Shown here: in pieces, positions 7,564 to 15,571 of the stretch
Numbering within the stretch: the first letter of the stretch is position 1
How the letters are laid out: each line of letters opens with the position of its first letter
Assembly: GCA_021828405.1 (NCBI GenBank)
Contig: JAKARZ010000001.1
Location: 62,001-126,000 of the forward strand
Reading direction: 5' to 3'
DNA: 64,000 nt
DNA from: Bacillota bacterium
GTDB lineage: Bacteria > Bacillota_E > Sulfobacillia > Sulfobacillales > JAIMBI01
The notes under the pieces: model-generated
What the model was told of the DNA's origin: nothing
Database searches by the model: none
Seen by the model: only the letters and a program-made list of their open reading frames with translations
Program-made: the position numbers and the translations under genes

Positions 7564-8727
7564 TCAAGCGCGGTGCGCCCGCGACACCGCCAGCACAGCC
7601 TCGATGACGTCGTCCACATCGTCGTCCGTCATGCTGGGATACAGCGGCAGCGAGATTTCGCCCTCAAAGTAGGCGTCGGCCTGAGAAAACATGCCAGGGC
7701 GCCAGCCAAACCGCTCCCGGTAGTAGGTCATGTGGCTGATGGGGATAAAGTGCACGGCCGTGCCAATGTTCAGAGCGGTGAGCTTCTCGATGAACGCATC
7801 GCGCTCGATGGAAAGGGCTCCCCGCACGAGGCGCAGCGGGTAGAGATGCCACGCGTGCGCCACGCCGGGCGCCACGCAAGGAATCGTGAGCGCCGGGTCG
7901 GCGGCGAAGGCGCGGTTCATTCGCTCGGCAATGGCCGCCCGCCGCGCCTGCAGGGCCGGCAGGCGGCTTAATTGCACCAGCCCCAGGGCCGCCTGGACGT
8001 CGGTCATGTTGTACTTGTAGCCCGGCTCCAGGATGTCGTAGCGCCACTGGCCCGCCTTCGTGTAGCGGGTCCACGCATTCTTGCTCATCCCGTGCAGGCC
8101 CAGCACTCTCAGACGGTCCTCGGTCGCCTGGTCGGGCACCACCAGCGCGCCGCCTTCGCCGGTGGCGAGGTTCTTGGTGGCGTAGAACGAAAACGCAGCC
8201 AGCCACGGGAACGAGCCGATCCGCCGCCCATGATATTCGGCGGCGATCGCGTGGGCGGCGTCCTCGACCAGCGTGAGCCCGCGCTCGGCCGCCAGCGCCT
8301 CGAACGCGTCCCAGTCCGCCGGATGGCCAGCCAGATCCACGGGCAGGATGGCCCGGGTCGCCGGCGTCACGGCCGCCCGCGCCGCCTTGGGGTCGAGGCA
8401 CCCGGTCGCGGGGTCAACATCGGCCAGCACGGGCGTCGCCCCGACATGCAGGATTACATTGACCGAGGCCGCAAACGTCAGTGGCGTGGTGATCACCTCA
8501 TCGCCCGGGCCCACGCCGCTCGCGATGAGCGCCAGGTGCAGGGCCGCCGTGCAGGAATTGAGCGCCACCACCCGCGCTCCCCCCAAGTACGCCGACAGCG
8601 CCTGCTCGAAGGCTCCCACGCGGGGTCCACGCGTGATCCAGAGCGACCGCACCGCCTCGGCCACCGCGGCCGCCTCGTCCTCGCCCATCGCTGGCCGATT
8701 GTAGTCCAGGTACGTCTCCCGCGCCAT
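7564..8727 (-). CDS. PLP-dependent DegT/DnrJ/EryC1/StrS aminotransferase, UDP-4-keto-sugar type (PglE/PseC-like)
   Basis: The 387-residue protein has the family features: SCTAALHLAL near residue 58, the pyridoxal-phosphate Lys in FYATKNLATGEGG, and GYKYNMTDVQAALGL. The C-terminal pattern VHFIPISHMTYYRERFGW and ISLPLYPSMTDDDVDDVI is typical of enzymes acting on 4-keto-6-deoxy sugars such as PglE and PseC. It would transaminate the 4-keto product of the 4,6-dehydratase at 15555-17501 using glutamate. Start ATG at 8727 has AAGGGGGG upstream. It is the last gene of the minus cluster, 31 bases after the epimerase gene. Its exact sugar is uncertain. Confidence 0.88.
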   Translation of the reverse strand: MARETYLDYNRPAMGEDEAAAVAEAVRSLWITRGPRVGAFEQALSAYLGGARVVALNSCTAALHLALIASGVGPGDEVITTPLTFAASVNVILHVGATPVLADVDPATGCLDPKAARAAVTPATRAILPVDLAGHPADWDAFEALAAERGLTLVEDAAHAIAAEYHGRRIGSFPWLAAFSFYATKNLATGEGGALVVPDQATEDRLRVLGLHGMSKNAWTRYTKAGQWRYDILEPGYKYNMTDVQAALGLVQLSRLPALQARRAAIAERMNRAFAADPALTIPCVAPGVAHAWHLYPLRLVRGALSIERDAFIEKLTALNIGTAVHFIPISHMTYYRERFGWRPGMFSQADAYFEGEISLPLYPSMTDDDVDDVIEAVLAVSRAHRA

Positions 8728-8758
8728 CGATCTGCCCCCTTAAAATCCTGGCGTCGCC

Positions 8759-9805
8759 CTACGAAGACGGTATGAGGTCCGACACGATGGCCGCCGCCAC
8801 CCCGGTGGCCGGAGGCCGCGGCCGGCCCCCCGCCCGCCCCGATGCGATCGCGGCGGCCAGATGGCGAGGGTCGGGCACTAGCACGGCATGCCCGTCCTCC
8901 AGCAGATCCAGCCACTCGGTTTCGGTGCGCACGATGTAGCACGGCACCCCCATGAGGGCGGCTTCCCGCTGCACGCCGCCGGAATCGGTCACGACCGCCC
9001 GGGCGTGCCGTATCAGCGCCAAGCTTTCCGGGTATCCCACCGGCGGAACGACCCGGACGCCCGCCGGCAGGCGGAGGCCGACCCCCTCCAGCCGCGCCCG
9101 TGTGCGCGGATGCAGCGGCCACACCACCGGCCCCGGAATTTCACCGAGTGCCTCGACGATGGCGGCCAGTCGCTTGACATCATCGGTGTTCTCCTGCCGA
9201 TGCACGGTGGCGAGATGGTAGCCCCCCGCATTAAGGCCGAGGGTCCCGAGCCACGCGGCGGGCCGCTCGGGCACCAGCGCCAGCGCCTCATCCATCACGT
9301 CCCCCACCACCGAGACCCCGCGCCGGATGCCCTCCTCGGCCAGTTGGCGCGCCGCAAAGGGCGCGGGGCAGTACAGCCGCGCGGCCAGGTGGTCGGTCAG
9401 CACGCGGTTGACCTCTTCGGGCATGGCGCGGTTGTAACTGCGGAGGCCCGCCTCCACGTGCGCCACCGGCACCCCGAGTTTGGCGGCGGCCAGCGCGCCC
9501 GCGAGCGTGCTGTTGGTGTCCCCGTACACGAGCACCCAGTCGGGGCGCTCGCACGCGATGACCGGGTCGAGCCGCTTCAGCATCTCGCCGGTCTGCGCCC
9601 CATGCGTCCCCGATCCCACCCCCAGCGCCACGTCCGGGACCGGAAGCGGCAGTTGGTCGAAAAACACGCGCGACAAGCTCTCATCGTAGTGCTGGCCGGT
9701 GTGTACCAGCACCTCGGTCGCCACCTGCCGGAGCACCGCCGACAGCACGGCCGCCTTGATGAACTGAGGCCGAGCGCCCACGACGGTCAGGACCTTCGTG
9801 GTCAT
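8759..9805 (-). CDS. UDP-N-acetylglucosamine 2-epimerase family (WecB/WbpI-like)
   Basis: The 348-residue protein carries the hallmark motifs of non-hydrolysing UDP-GlcNAc 2-epimerases: VGARPQFIKAAV at the N-terminus, YGDTNSTLAGAL, HVEAGLRSY with MPEE(V)NR, VHRQENTDD, PLHPRTR, TDSGGVQREA and RTETEW. The reaction inverts C2, giving a ManNAc-type sugar. In this cluster the likely substrate is UDP-GlcNAc(3NAc)A, as for WbpI, rather than UDP-GlcNAc; sequence alone cannot separate them. The start overlaps the stop of the aminotransferase gene by 4 bases (ATGA) and there is no strong ribosome site, so translation is probably coupled. Confidence 0.9.
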   Translation of the reverse strand: MTTKVLTVVGARPQFIKAAVLSAVLRQVATEVLVHTGQHYDESLSRVFFDQLPLPVPDVALGVGSGTHGAQTGEMLKRLDPVIACERPDWVLVYGDTNSTLAGALAAAKLGVPVAHVEAGLRSYNRAMPEEVNRVLTDHLAARLYCPAPFAARQLAEEGIRRGVSVVGDVMDEALALVPERPAAWLGTLGLNAGGYHLATVHRQENTDDVKRLAAIVEALGEIPGPVVWPLHPRTRARLEGVGLRLPAGVRVVPPVGYPESLALIRHARAVVTDSGGVQREAALMGVPCYIVRTETEWLDLLEDGHAVLVPDPRHLAAAIASGRAGGRPRPPATGVAAAIVSDLIPSS

Positions 9806-10926
9806 GGGCGCCGGCCGCGGTAGAACGCCGCCACGGTCTCCACCACGCGGTCCACGGCTTTTGGCGCCAGTTCGGGGAACAGCGGCAGGGCGAGCGCCTC
9901 CCGGGTCAGGCGCTCTGCCTCGGGAAAGTCGCCCGCCCCCAGGCCAAGGGCCCCAAGCGCCGGCATGCGGTGCAGGGCGTGCGGATAGTACACGGTGGTG
10001 CCAATGCCGGCCGCCTTCAGATACGCGGCCAGCGCATCCCGGTCCTTAGCCCGCACCGTGTATTGGTGATACACGTGCTGGGCGCCGCCCGGCACCGCCT
10101 GCGGGGTGACCCACTCGGCCAGACCGGCCTCGGCCAGCCCCGTGGTGTACCGGGCCGCGAGCGCCTGCCGCGACGCCGTCCATCGGGCCACATGCTGAAG
10201 CTTCACCCGGAGCACGGCCGCCTGTAGCGCATCCAGTCGCGAGTTGATGCCCAGAACTTCGTGGTAGTACTTCTGCCGCGCGCCGTGGCGGGCCATCATC
10301 CTCACCCGGTCCGCGAGCTCCGGATCGCCGGTCGTCACCAGCCCCGCATCGCCAAATGCGCCCCAATTTTTCGTCGGAAAGAACGAAAAGCACCCCAGTG
10401 CCCCCACCGTGCCGGCCACCCGGCCATCCCGGGACGCCAGGATGGCCTGGGCAGCATCTTCCACGATGGCGCCGGGAAATTGTCGAGCCATCGTGGTCAG
10501 ATCGGCCATCAGTCCAAACAGATGGACCGGCAATATGGCCCGAGTTCGGGGGGTCACCCGCGCCAGCGCCCCTGCCGTGTCCAGGTTAAAAGTATCCCGA
10601 TCGATGTCGGCGAAGACCGGCTGCGCCCCCGTTCTCAAAATACTGCCTGCTGTTGCAAAGAATGTAAACGGGGTGGTGATGACGTTGTCCCCCGGCCCCA
10701 CACCCAGGGCACTGAGCGCGAGGTATAGGGCGTCGGACCCGTTGGCCACGCCGACCGCCGCCACGCCGCCGCCGATGAGTGCGGCCGCCTCACGCTCCAG
10801 CGCCGCCACCTCGGGGCCCTGGATAAACTGACCCGACTCCACCACGCGCGCCCACGCTGCGTCCAACTCAGGCCGCAGGGCGGCAATCTGCTCGGCCAGG
10901 GCAAAGCCTGGGATCGGTTGGGGCAC
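9802..10926 (-). CDS. PLP-dependent DegT-family aminotransferase, UDP-3-keto-sugar type (WbpE-like)
   Basis: The protein has SGQFIQGPEVAALE near the N-terminus, NGSDALYLALSALG, EDAAQAILA, the PLP-binding Lys in FFPTKNWGAFGDAG and LGINSRLDALQAAVL. The pattern is that of WbpE/FdtB-type sugar aminotransferases. It is expected to convert the 3-keto uronic acid made by the dehydrogenase pair into the 3-amino sugar. The frame is open to 11112, but family alignment begins near VPQPIPGFALAEQIAAL. I therefore place the start at the GTG at 10926, though its ribosome site is poor. The upstream 190 bases are shared with the leader of the divergent peptidoglycan-binding gene. Its stop overlaps the epimerase start. 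Confidence 0.87.
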   Translation of the reverse strand: MPQPIPGFALAEQIAALRPELDAAWARVVESGQFIQGPEVAALEREAAALIGGGVAAVGVANGSDALYLALSALGVGPGDNVITTPFTFFATAGSILRTGAQPVFADIDRDTFNLDTAGALARVTPRTRAILPVHLFGLMADLTTMARQFPGAIVEDAAQAILASRDGRVAGTVGALGCFSFFPTKNWGAFGDAGLVTTGDPELADRVRMMARHGARQKYYHEVLGINSRLDALQAAVLRVKLQHVARWTASRQALAARYTTGLAEAGLAEWVTPQAVPGGAQHVYHQYTVRAKDRDALAAYLKAAGIGTTVYYPHALHRMPALGALGLGAGDFPEAERLTREALALPLFPELAPKAVDRVVETVAAFYRGRRP

Positions 10927-11225
10927 CGCCGGGCGGCCGTCCTGCCCCTCCCCGCCAGGGCCCTTCTGCTGGATGATGTCCTTGATGGCTATCCCCCGCT
11001 TCTTGGCGAATCGGACGAGTCCACTCCGTCCACGGTCCAGAATACAACGACCGAGCAGTCCGCGGGCCGCACGCCCCGTTCGCGCCGAGACACCTATTTC
11101 TTCGCGGGGCATAACTTGCCGCTGATCCCATGATTACCTATCTGACTCGGCAGAGGACGACCCTTCCCAGCCAAGTGAGGGCACCACGGCACAAGATGGA
11201 AATGGCACAAGGAGGTTCAGTCGAG

Positions 11226-12428
11226 ATGGCACTGTTTGACACTACCTTCGCCCCGTATCACCCGTTTGGCAGCCGCCTCTTGAACACCGGGGCCACCGGC
11301 ACCGACGTCGCGGTCGTCCAGGCGGTGTACGACCTCATGCTGTCCACGATGAATCCAGCCTCGGGTCCCATCGGCTCCCCCATCACGATTGACGGCAAGT
11401 ATGGCGCCGCCACCAAGGCGGCCGTGCGCGGCATCCAGTCCTACTTCGGCATATCCGCCGACGGCGTGGTGGGGGACAACACGTACTGGCTCTACGGCCA
11501 GGGGGTGGGATCCCACACCACCTATGGCGGCCCGGTGTACGGCAGCCGCCAGCTGGACGCCGGCAACAGCGGGGGCGACGTCACCATCCTGCAAAATCGC
11601 CTGAACCTGTTTCGCTATGCCAGCCTCATCGGCCACCCGGCCACCACCACGTTTGACAGCGCCACCGCCGCGGCGGTCCTCGCGTTCAAGTCCGATGCCG
11701 AGTCCAACGGCGACACCGGCTTTCCGCCCAACGCCATTGCCGGCTTCGGTTTCTACGACGCCACGTGGATCTACACCTTCGCCGGGGGCCGCGCCGTGGA
11801 GACCGGGCGCAACGGCTTTGACGTGGCGTTCCTGCAGGTCCTGTTGAAGGAGCTGGGGTACTACGCCGGGCGCGTCACCGGGTACTACGACGACGGGACG
11901 CGCGACGCGGTGCGGTCGTTCCAGCGGGCGGCGGGCATCACCGCGGACGGCGTCGTGGGGCCCGCGACGTTCTATCAGCTGGGCACGCGCAACCCGCACG
12001 CCGCCCCGAATCCCCTCGGCATCGCGTGGCCGCCCGCCGTCACCCCCGAGGTGTCGGTGTGCTCCGCACCCCTGGCCGCCGCCCTGCCGTCGAATCTGCA
12101 CCCATTTGGATCGGCCTCGCTCACCATCAACGAGTCCGAGGGGTTTGAAGCCCTGAATGTCATCGGCAACACGATGCCGGAGCCGGCGTCCTTTGGGACG
12201 CGCTACGGCACCTATGCGTTCACGCTCACCAACCCCAGCACCGGTGCCGTCGTGGCCAACCAGCTCCTGACCCGGCTGCCGGGCGGCGACGACTGGGGCG
12301 GCAGCCTGAATGTCGGCGTGGCCACCATCCCCAAGGGGGAGGTGGCGGTGTACCCCACACCCCCGGGTTCGAGTATGGGCCCATACGGCCCCCGCGTGCT
12401 GGTGGGCACGCTCGCGGGCTGCCACTGA
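11226..12428 (+). CDS. Multi-domain peptidoglycan-binding protein (PG_binding_1 repeats)
   Basis: The 400-residue protein contains about three tandem peptidoglycan-binding domains. The first runs from about residue 20 (GTDVAVVQAVYDLML, IDGKYGAATKAAVRGIQ, GVVGDNTYWLYG). The second follows GSRQLDAGNSGGDVTILQ. The third is the most canonical (FDVAFLQVLLKELGYYAG, TRDAVRSFQRAAGI, ADGVVGPATFYQLG). The last 120 residues form an unassigned beta-rich domain. There is no signal peptide at the chosen start, ATG at 11226, which has an AAGGAGG 8 bases upstream. Export, if any, is unexplained; the frame is open upstream to 11130 but without a hydrophobic segment. It is the only plus-strand gene in the nucleotide-sugar cluster and splits the minus operon. 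Confidence 0.85.
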   Translation: MALFDTTFAPYHPFGSRLLNTGATGTDVAVVQAVYDLMLSTMNPASGPIGSPITIDGKYGAATKAAVRGIQSYFGISADGVVGDNTYWLYGQGVGSHTTYGGPVYGSRQLDAGNSGGDVTILQNRLNLFRYASLIGHPATTTFDSATAAAVLAFKSDAESNGDTGFPPNAIAGFGFYDATWIYTFAGGRAVETGRNGFDVAFLQVLLKELGYYAGRVTGYYDDGTRDAVRSFQRAAGITADGVVGPATFYQLGTRNPHAAPNPLGIAWPPAVTPEVSVCSAPLAAALPSNLHPFGSASLTINESEGFEALNVIGNTMPEPASFGTRYGTYAFTLTNPSTGAVVANQLLTRLPGGDDWGGSLNVGVATIPKGEVAVYPTPPGSSMGPYGPRVLVGTLAGCH

Positions 12429-12444
12429 GCCAAACGGGCGCCGA

Positions 12445-12463
12445 GGGGGCGGCGGCCACCCCC
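12445..12463. terminator. Possible bidirectional hairpin between convergent genes
   Basis: GGGGGCGG pairs with CCACCCCC (one mismatch, 3-base loop) between the stop of the peptidoglycan-binding gene and the stop of the acetyltransferase gene. There is no T-tract. Confidence 0.35.
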
Positions 12464-13191
12464 TAGCGGCTCCCGCGGGGGTCGGGATAAAGCCACTGCT
12501 CTTTGGGGGTGTCCCGCACCTCACGAGCCGGCACGCCCATCACCACGCGGTACGGGGGCACGTCCCGGGTCGCCACCGCGCCCGCCGCCACCACCGCCTC
12601 CTGCCCCACGCGCACGCCGGGCAGCAGCACGGCGCCCGCACCCACCCGGGCGCCCCGCTCAATGTGGGGCCCCCGTTGCCGCGCGTGCCGCGCCTCGGTG
12701 CGGGCCAAACAGGGGTCGTTGGTGGTAACCACGTGGGGGGCCAGAAACACATCGTCCTCCACAATCGAGCGGGCCGTCAGATACGCGCCCGTCTGCAGCT
12801 TGGTGCGCGCTCCCACCACGCTGTCGTTCTCAATGGTGGCCAAATGCCCCACCACCACCTGGTCTCCCAGCCGGCAGCGCTCGCGCACCTGCGCCCCGTC
12901 CGCCAAAAAGACGCGCTCCCCTACTTCGGTGCCGGCATAGAGAACGGCATGGGTCCCCACATGGGTCCCGTGCCCCACCACCAGCGGGGCGAGGTCCGAC
13001 ACCGCGAGCGTGCTGGTGGCCGAGCGGGCGGGCGGCTTGCCCAGCACCGCGTAATCCTCCACCACCACATCGTCGCCGAGCCGCGTGCCGGGATACACCA
13101 CCACGCCGTGGCCCAGCACCACGCGCGCCCCAAACTGGGCCCCCTCCCCGATCTGCACCCCCTGACCCTGCCGCTCAGGTGCCTTGGCCAT
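12463..13191 (-). CDS. Left-handed beta-helix (hexapeptide repeat) acyltransferase, WbpD-like N-acetyltransferase candidate
   Basis: The 242-residue protein is built of hexapeptide repeats with an aliphatic residue every six positions: [47 protein letters not shown] and, near the C-terminus, [20 protein letters not shown] and [19 protein letters not shown]. It ends in [10 protein letters not shown], a common tail of sugar N-acetyltransferases. In the WbpA-B-E-D-I scheme it would acetylate the 3-amino group with acetyl-CoA. It is about 50 residues longer than WbpD, with an extra N-terminal coil. PglD-type 4-N-acetylation is the alternative. The start ATG at 13191 lies 16 bases inside the preceding dehydrogenase gene, after a duplicated AATCGGAGG. 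Confidence 0.82.
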   Translation of the reverse strand: MAKAPERQGQGVQIGEGAQFGARVVLGHGVVVYPGTRLGDDVVVEDYAVLGKPPARSATSTLAVSDLAPLVVGHGTHVGTHAVLYAGTEVGERVFLADGAQVRERCRLGDQVVVGHLATIENDSVVGARTKLQTGAYLTARSIVEDDVFLAPHVVTTNDPCLARTEARHARQRGPHIERGARVGAGAVLLPGVRVGQEAVVAAGAVATRDVPPYRVVMGVPAREVRDTPKEQWLYPDPRGSR

Positions 13192-14230
13192 GTTCTTCCT
13201 CCGATTCCTCCGATTTCTCCACGGTCACCGGCCGGTGCTCCGCCGCAGACCGCGTGAGCGCATCGACCAAGTGAAGCGCGTCCAGCGTGGACGCCGCCGA
13301 CAGCAGAGGGGGCCGGCGTGTCGCGATAGCCTCGAAAAAGTCTTCCAGTGCCTGTTGGTGGCTGGCCCAGGTGGGCTCTGCCGGACGCTCGGCCAGCGCC
13401 CGCAGCACCCCCGCATCGCGGTCCGCGTCCGCCGTGCGCAGCACCGCCAGTTCGGCCGCGGTCGGGCCCAGCACGGCCACCCCCTCGCTGCCCACGACCG
13501 TCAGCCGCTCCTCAAGATTGGTGTGGGGCACCGACGTGGTGACGGCGACCGTTACCAGCGCCCCGCCGCGAAACCGGACGGCGCCCGCCACCGTATCTTC
13601 CGCCTCGATCGCGTGCGTCTTGGTGTCCGCGTAGCAAAAGACTTCGCCGGCGGGTCCGAACACCTCGACCGCCAGGTCCAAGGCGTGCACCGCCTGGTTG
13701 AACAGCATGCCACCATCGAGAGCCCGGGTGCCGCGCCAATTCGCCTCGTCGAAGTATGCCTGCGGGCGGGCCCATCGCACGGCCACCCCGCCGGACAGCG
13801 GGGTGCCCAGGGCGCCCGCCCGGACCAGCGACAGCAGTTCGGCCGGGGCGGCCAGCAGCCGATTGAAGTGGGTCACCGCCAGAATGATGCCGGCATCCTC
13901 GGCGAACCGCGTCAGCTGGCGCGCCACCCCGATGGATAGGGCCAGCGGCTTCTCCACCAGGACGTCCAGCCCCTGCTCCATGGCCTCCATCGCCTGTTGG
14001 GGATGGAACCCCGACGGGGTGGCCACGATGACCGCATCCAGCCCTTCGTGGCGAACCAGGTCCGTCGGCCGCTCGTAGGCCGTGGCGTCAAATGGTACGC
14101 CCGCCGCCTGGGCGCGCTCGCGGTCCGTGTCGCAGGTAGCCACCAGCGTGGCTGCGGGCAGACGCGCCAGCGCCTGCAGGTGCTTTTGGCCAATCTTGCC
14201 GCAGCCGATGAGCCCTATCCGAATGGCCAT
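13175..14230 (-). CDS. Gfo/Idh/MocA-family NAD(P)-dependent dehydrogenase (WbpB-like)
   Basis: The 351-residue protein starts with a Rossmann motif ([17 protein letters not shown]). It has the family's EKPLALS at about residue 94-100, where Lys is the catalytic residue, and the C-terminal alpha/beta fold with [21 protein letters not shown], which includes the conserved His-Asp pair. WbpB oxidises C3 of UDP-GlcNAcA and works together with the next enzyme, the aminotransferase. The neighbours (UDP-sugar 6-dehydrogenase upstream, acetyltransferase downstream) make that role the best guess. The C-terminus is unusually acidic ([11 protein letters not shown]) because it overlaps the duplicated leader of the next gene. 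Start ATG at 14230 lies 3 bases after the upstream stop, with only a weak ribosome site. Confidence 0.87.
   Translation of the reverse strand: MAIRIGLIGCGKIGQKHLQALARLPAATLVATCDTDRERAQAAGVPFDATAYERPTDLVRHEGLDAVIVATPSGFHPQQAMEAMEQGLDVLVEKPLALSIGVARQLTRFAEDAGIILAVTHFNRLLAAPAELLSLVRAGALGTPLSGGVAVRWARPQAYFDEANWRGTRALDGGMLFNQAVHALDLAVEVFGPAGEVFCYADTKTHAIEAEDTVAGAVRFRGGALVTVAVTTSVPHTNLEERLTVVGSEGVAVLGPTAAELAVLRTADADRDAGVLRALAERPAEPTWASHQQALEDFFEAIATRRPPLLSAASTLDALHLVDALTRSAAEHRPVTVEKSEESEEEHGQGT
13198..13215 (-). repeat. 9-base tandem duplication containing the ribosome binding site of the acetyltransferase gene
   Basis: Two adjacent AATCGGAGG copies on the minus strand precede AAGAAC and the ATG at 13191. 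In the overlapping upstream gene the same bases encode the Glu/Ser-rich tail of the dehydrogenase. Confidence 0.8.
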
Positions 14231-14233
14231 CGG

Positions 14234-15571
14234 CTACAGCTTGACCACACGAGCCACTGTGGCCTCGCCGGGCACGCGGCCCAGGGCGTTCCGCGTGTCC
14301 AGCACCAGCCGCGCATGGCGGCGGACCATCGGGTAGTCCACCGCCGAGTGGTCCGTGGTGATCACCACCGCGTCGGCCCAGTCGAGCCGCTCGGGCGTCA
14401 GTGCCACCGCCGACAGAGTCCGGGGGAAGGCCGCCTGAGGCTTCACCGTGGGCACGTGGGGATCGTGGTACACCACCTCGGCGCCCCGCGCGGTCAACAG
14501 CTCGAGCACTTTTAGGGCCGGCGACTCACGCGCATCGTTGCTGTCGCGCTTGTACGCTACGCCCAGCAGCAGGATCCGCGCCCCCTTGAGGGACTTCTCC
14601 TCATCATTCAGCATCGCCTGCAGTTTGTCCGCGACAAAGTACGGCATGCGCAGGTTGATCTCCCCCGCCAGTTCGATGAACCGCGTCGAGAAGTCGTATT
14701 CGCGCGCCTTCCAGGCCAGGTAAAAGGGGTCCAGCGGGATGCAGTGGCCCCCGACGCCCGGGCCCGGGTAAAAAATTTGAATGCCGAACGGCTTCGTGCC
14801 GGCGGCGTCCAGCACCTGCCACACGTCGATGCCCATGCGGTCGCACAACAGCGCCATCTCGTTCACCAGCGCAATGTTCACGGCACGATAGGTGTTCTCA
14901 AAAACCTTCGCCATCTCGGCCACCGCGGGCGACGACACCCGAATCACCTGGTCCAGCGACTGGCTGTAAAACAGGCGGCCCAATTCGCCGCAGGCGTCGG
15001 TTACCCCGCCCACCAGTTTGGGGGTGTTGCGCGTGTGAAAGCGCGGGTTGCCGGGATCCACCCGCTCCGGGGAAAACGCCACAAACATCTGCCGCCCAAC
15101 CTCGAGACCGCTGGTTTCCAGGATGGGGCGCAGCACCTCTTCGGTCGTGCCCGGATAGGTGGTGGACTCCAAAACCACCAGCTGGCCGGGCCGCATCACC
15201 GACCGCACCCGTTCGGCCACCGCCAGAATATACGACAGATCCGGTTCTTTGTTTGGCGTGAGCGGGGTTGGCACACAAATCACAATGACGTCCGCGCGGG
15301 TCAAATCCTGGTACTGCGTGGTCGCCGCAAGACGCCCCGCCGCGACCGCCTCCGCCAGCGCTGCGCTTGACACGTCGGGAATGTAGTTCTCCGCGCGGTT
15401 GACCCGCGCCACCTTGTCGGCGTTGTCGTCGAGCCCGATCACCTGAAAGCCGGCGCGCGACTGCTCCACCGCCAGCGGCAGCCCCACATAGCCCAATCCC
15501 ACCACCCCCACGACGGCACGGCGCTCCGTCAGGCGCTGAGCGAGAGCCTCAGCGTCAGGACTCCAAGCCAT
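14234..15571 (-). CDS. UDP-N-acetyl-sugar 6-dehydrogenase (WbpA/WecC-like nucleotide sugar dehydrogenase)
   Basis: The protein has the three-domain layout of UDP-glucose/UDP-GlcNAc dehydrogenases. An N-terminal NAD domain (VVGLGYVGLPLAV) comes first, then the central helix with the active-site Cys in GPGVGGHCIPLDPFYL, and a C-terminal UDP-binding domain (LLLGVAYKRDSNDARESPAL). CVPTPLTPNKEPDLSYI and ESTTYPGTTEEV are typical of the WbpA/WecC branch that oxidises C6 of N-acetyl-hexosamines with two NAD+. It would make UDP-GlcNAcA, the first step of the diacetamido-uronic acid route. Start ATG at 15571 follows GAGGTGAGG; a GTG at 15580 is also in frame. The gene overlaps the upstream dehydratase gene by 17 bases. 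Confidence 0.92.
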   Translation of the reverse strand: MAWSPDAEALAQRLTERRAVVGVVGLGYVGLPLAVEQSRAGFQVIGLDDNADKVARVNRAENYIPDVSSAALAEAVAAGRLAATTQYQDLTRADVIVICVPTPLTPNKEPDLSYILAVAERVRSVMRPGQLVVLESTTYPGTTEEVLRPILETSGLEVGRQMFVAFSPERVDPGNPRFHTRNTPKLVGGVTDACGELGRLFYSQSLDQVIRVSSPAVAEMAKVFENTYRAVNIALVNEMALLCDRMGIDVWQVLDAAGTKPFGIQIFYPGPGVGGHCIPLDPFYLAWKAREYDFSTRFIELAGEINLRMPYFVADKLQAMLNDEEKSLKGARILLLGVAYKRDSNDARESPALKVLELLTARGAEVVYHDPHVPTVKPQAAFPRTLSAVALTPERLDWADAVVITTDHSAVDYPMVRRHARLVLDTRNALGRVPGEATVARVVKL

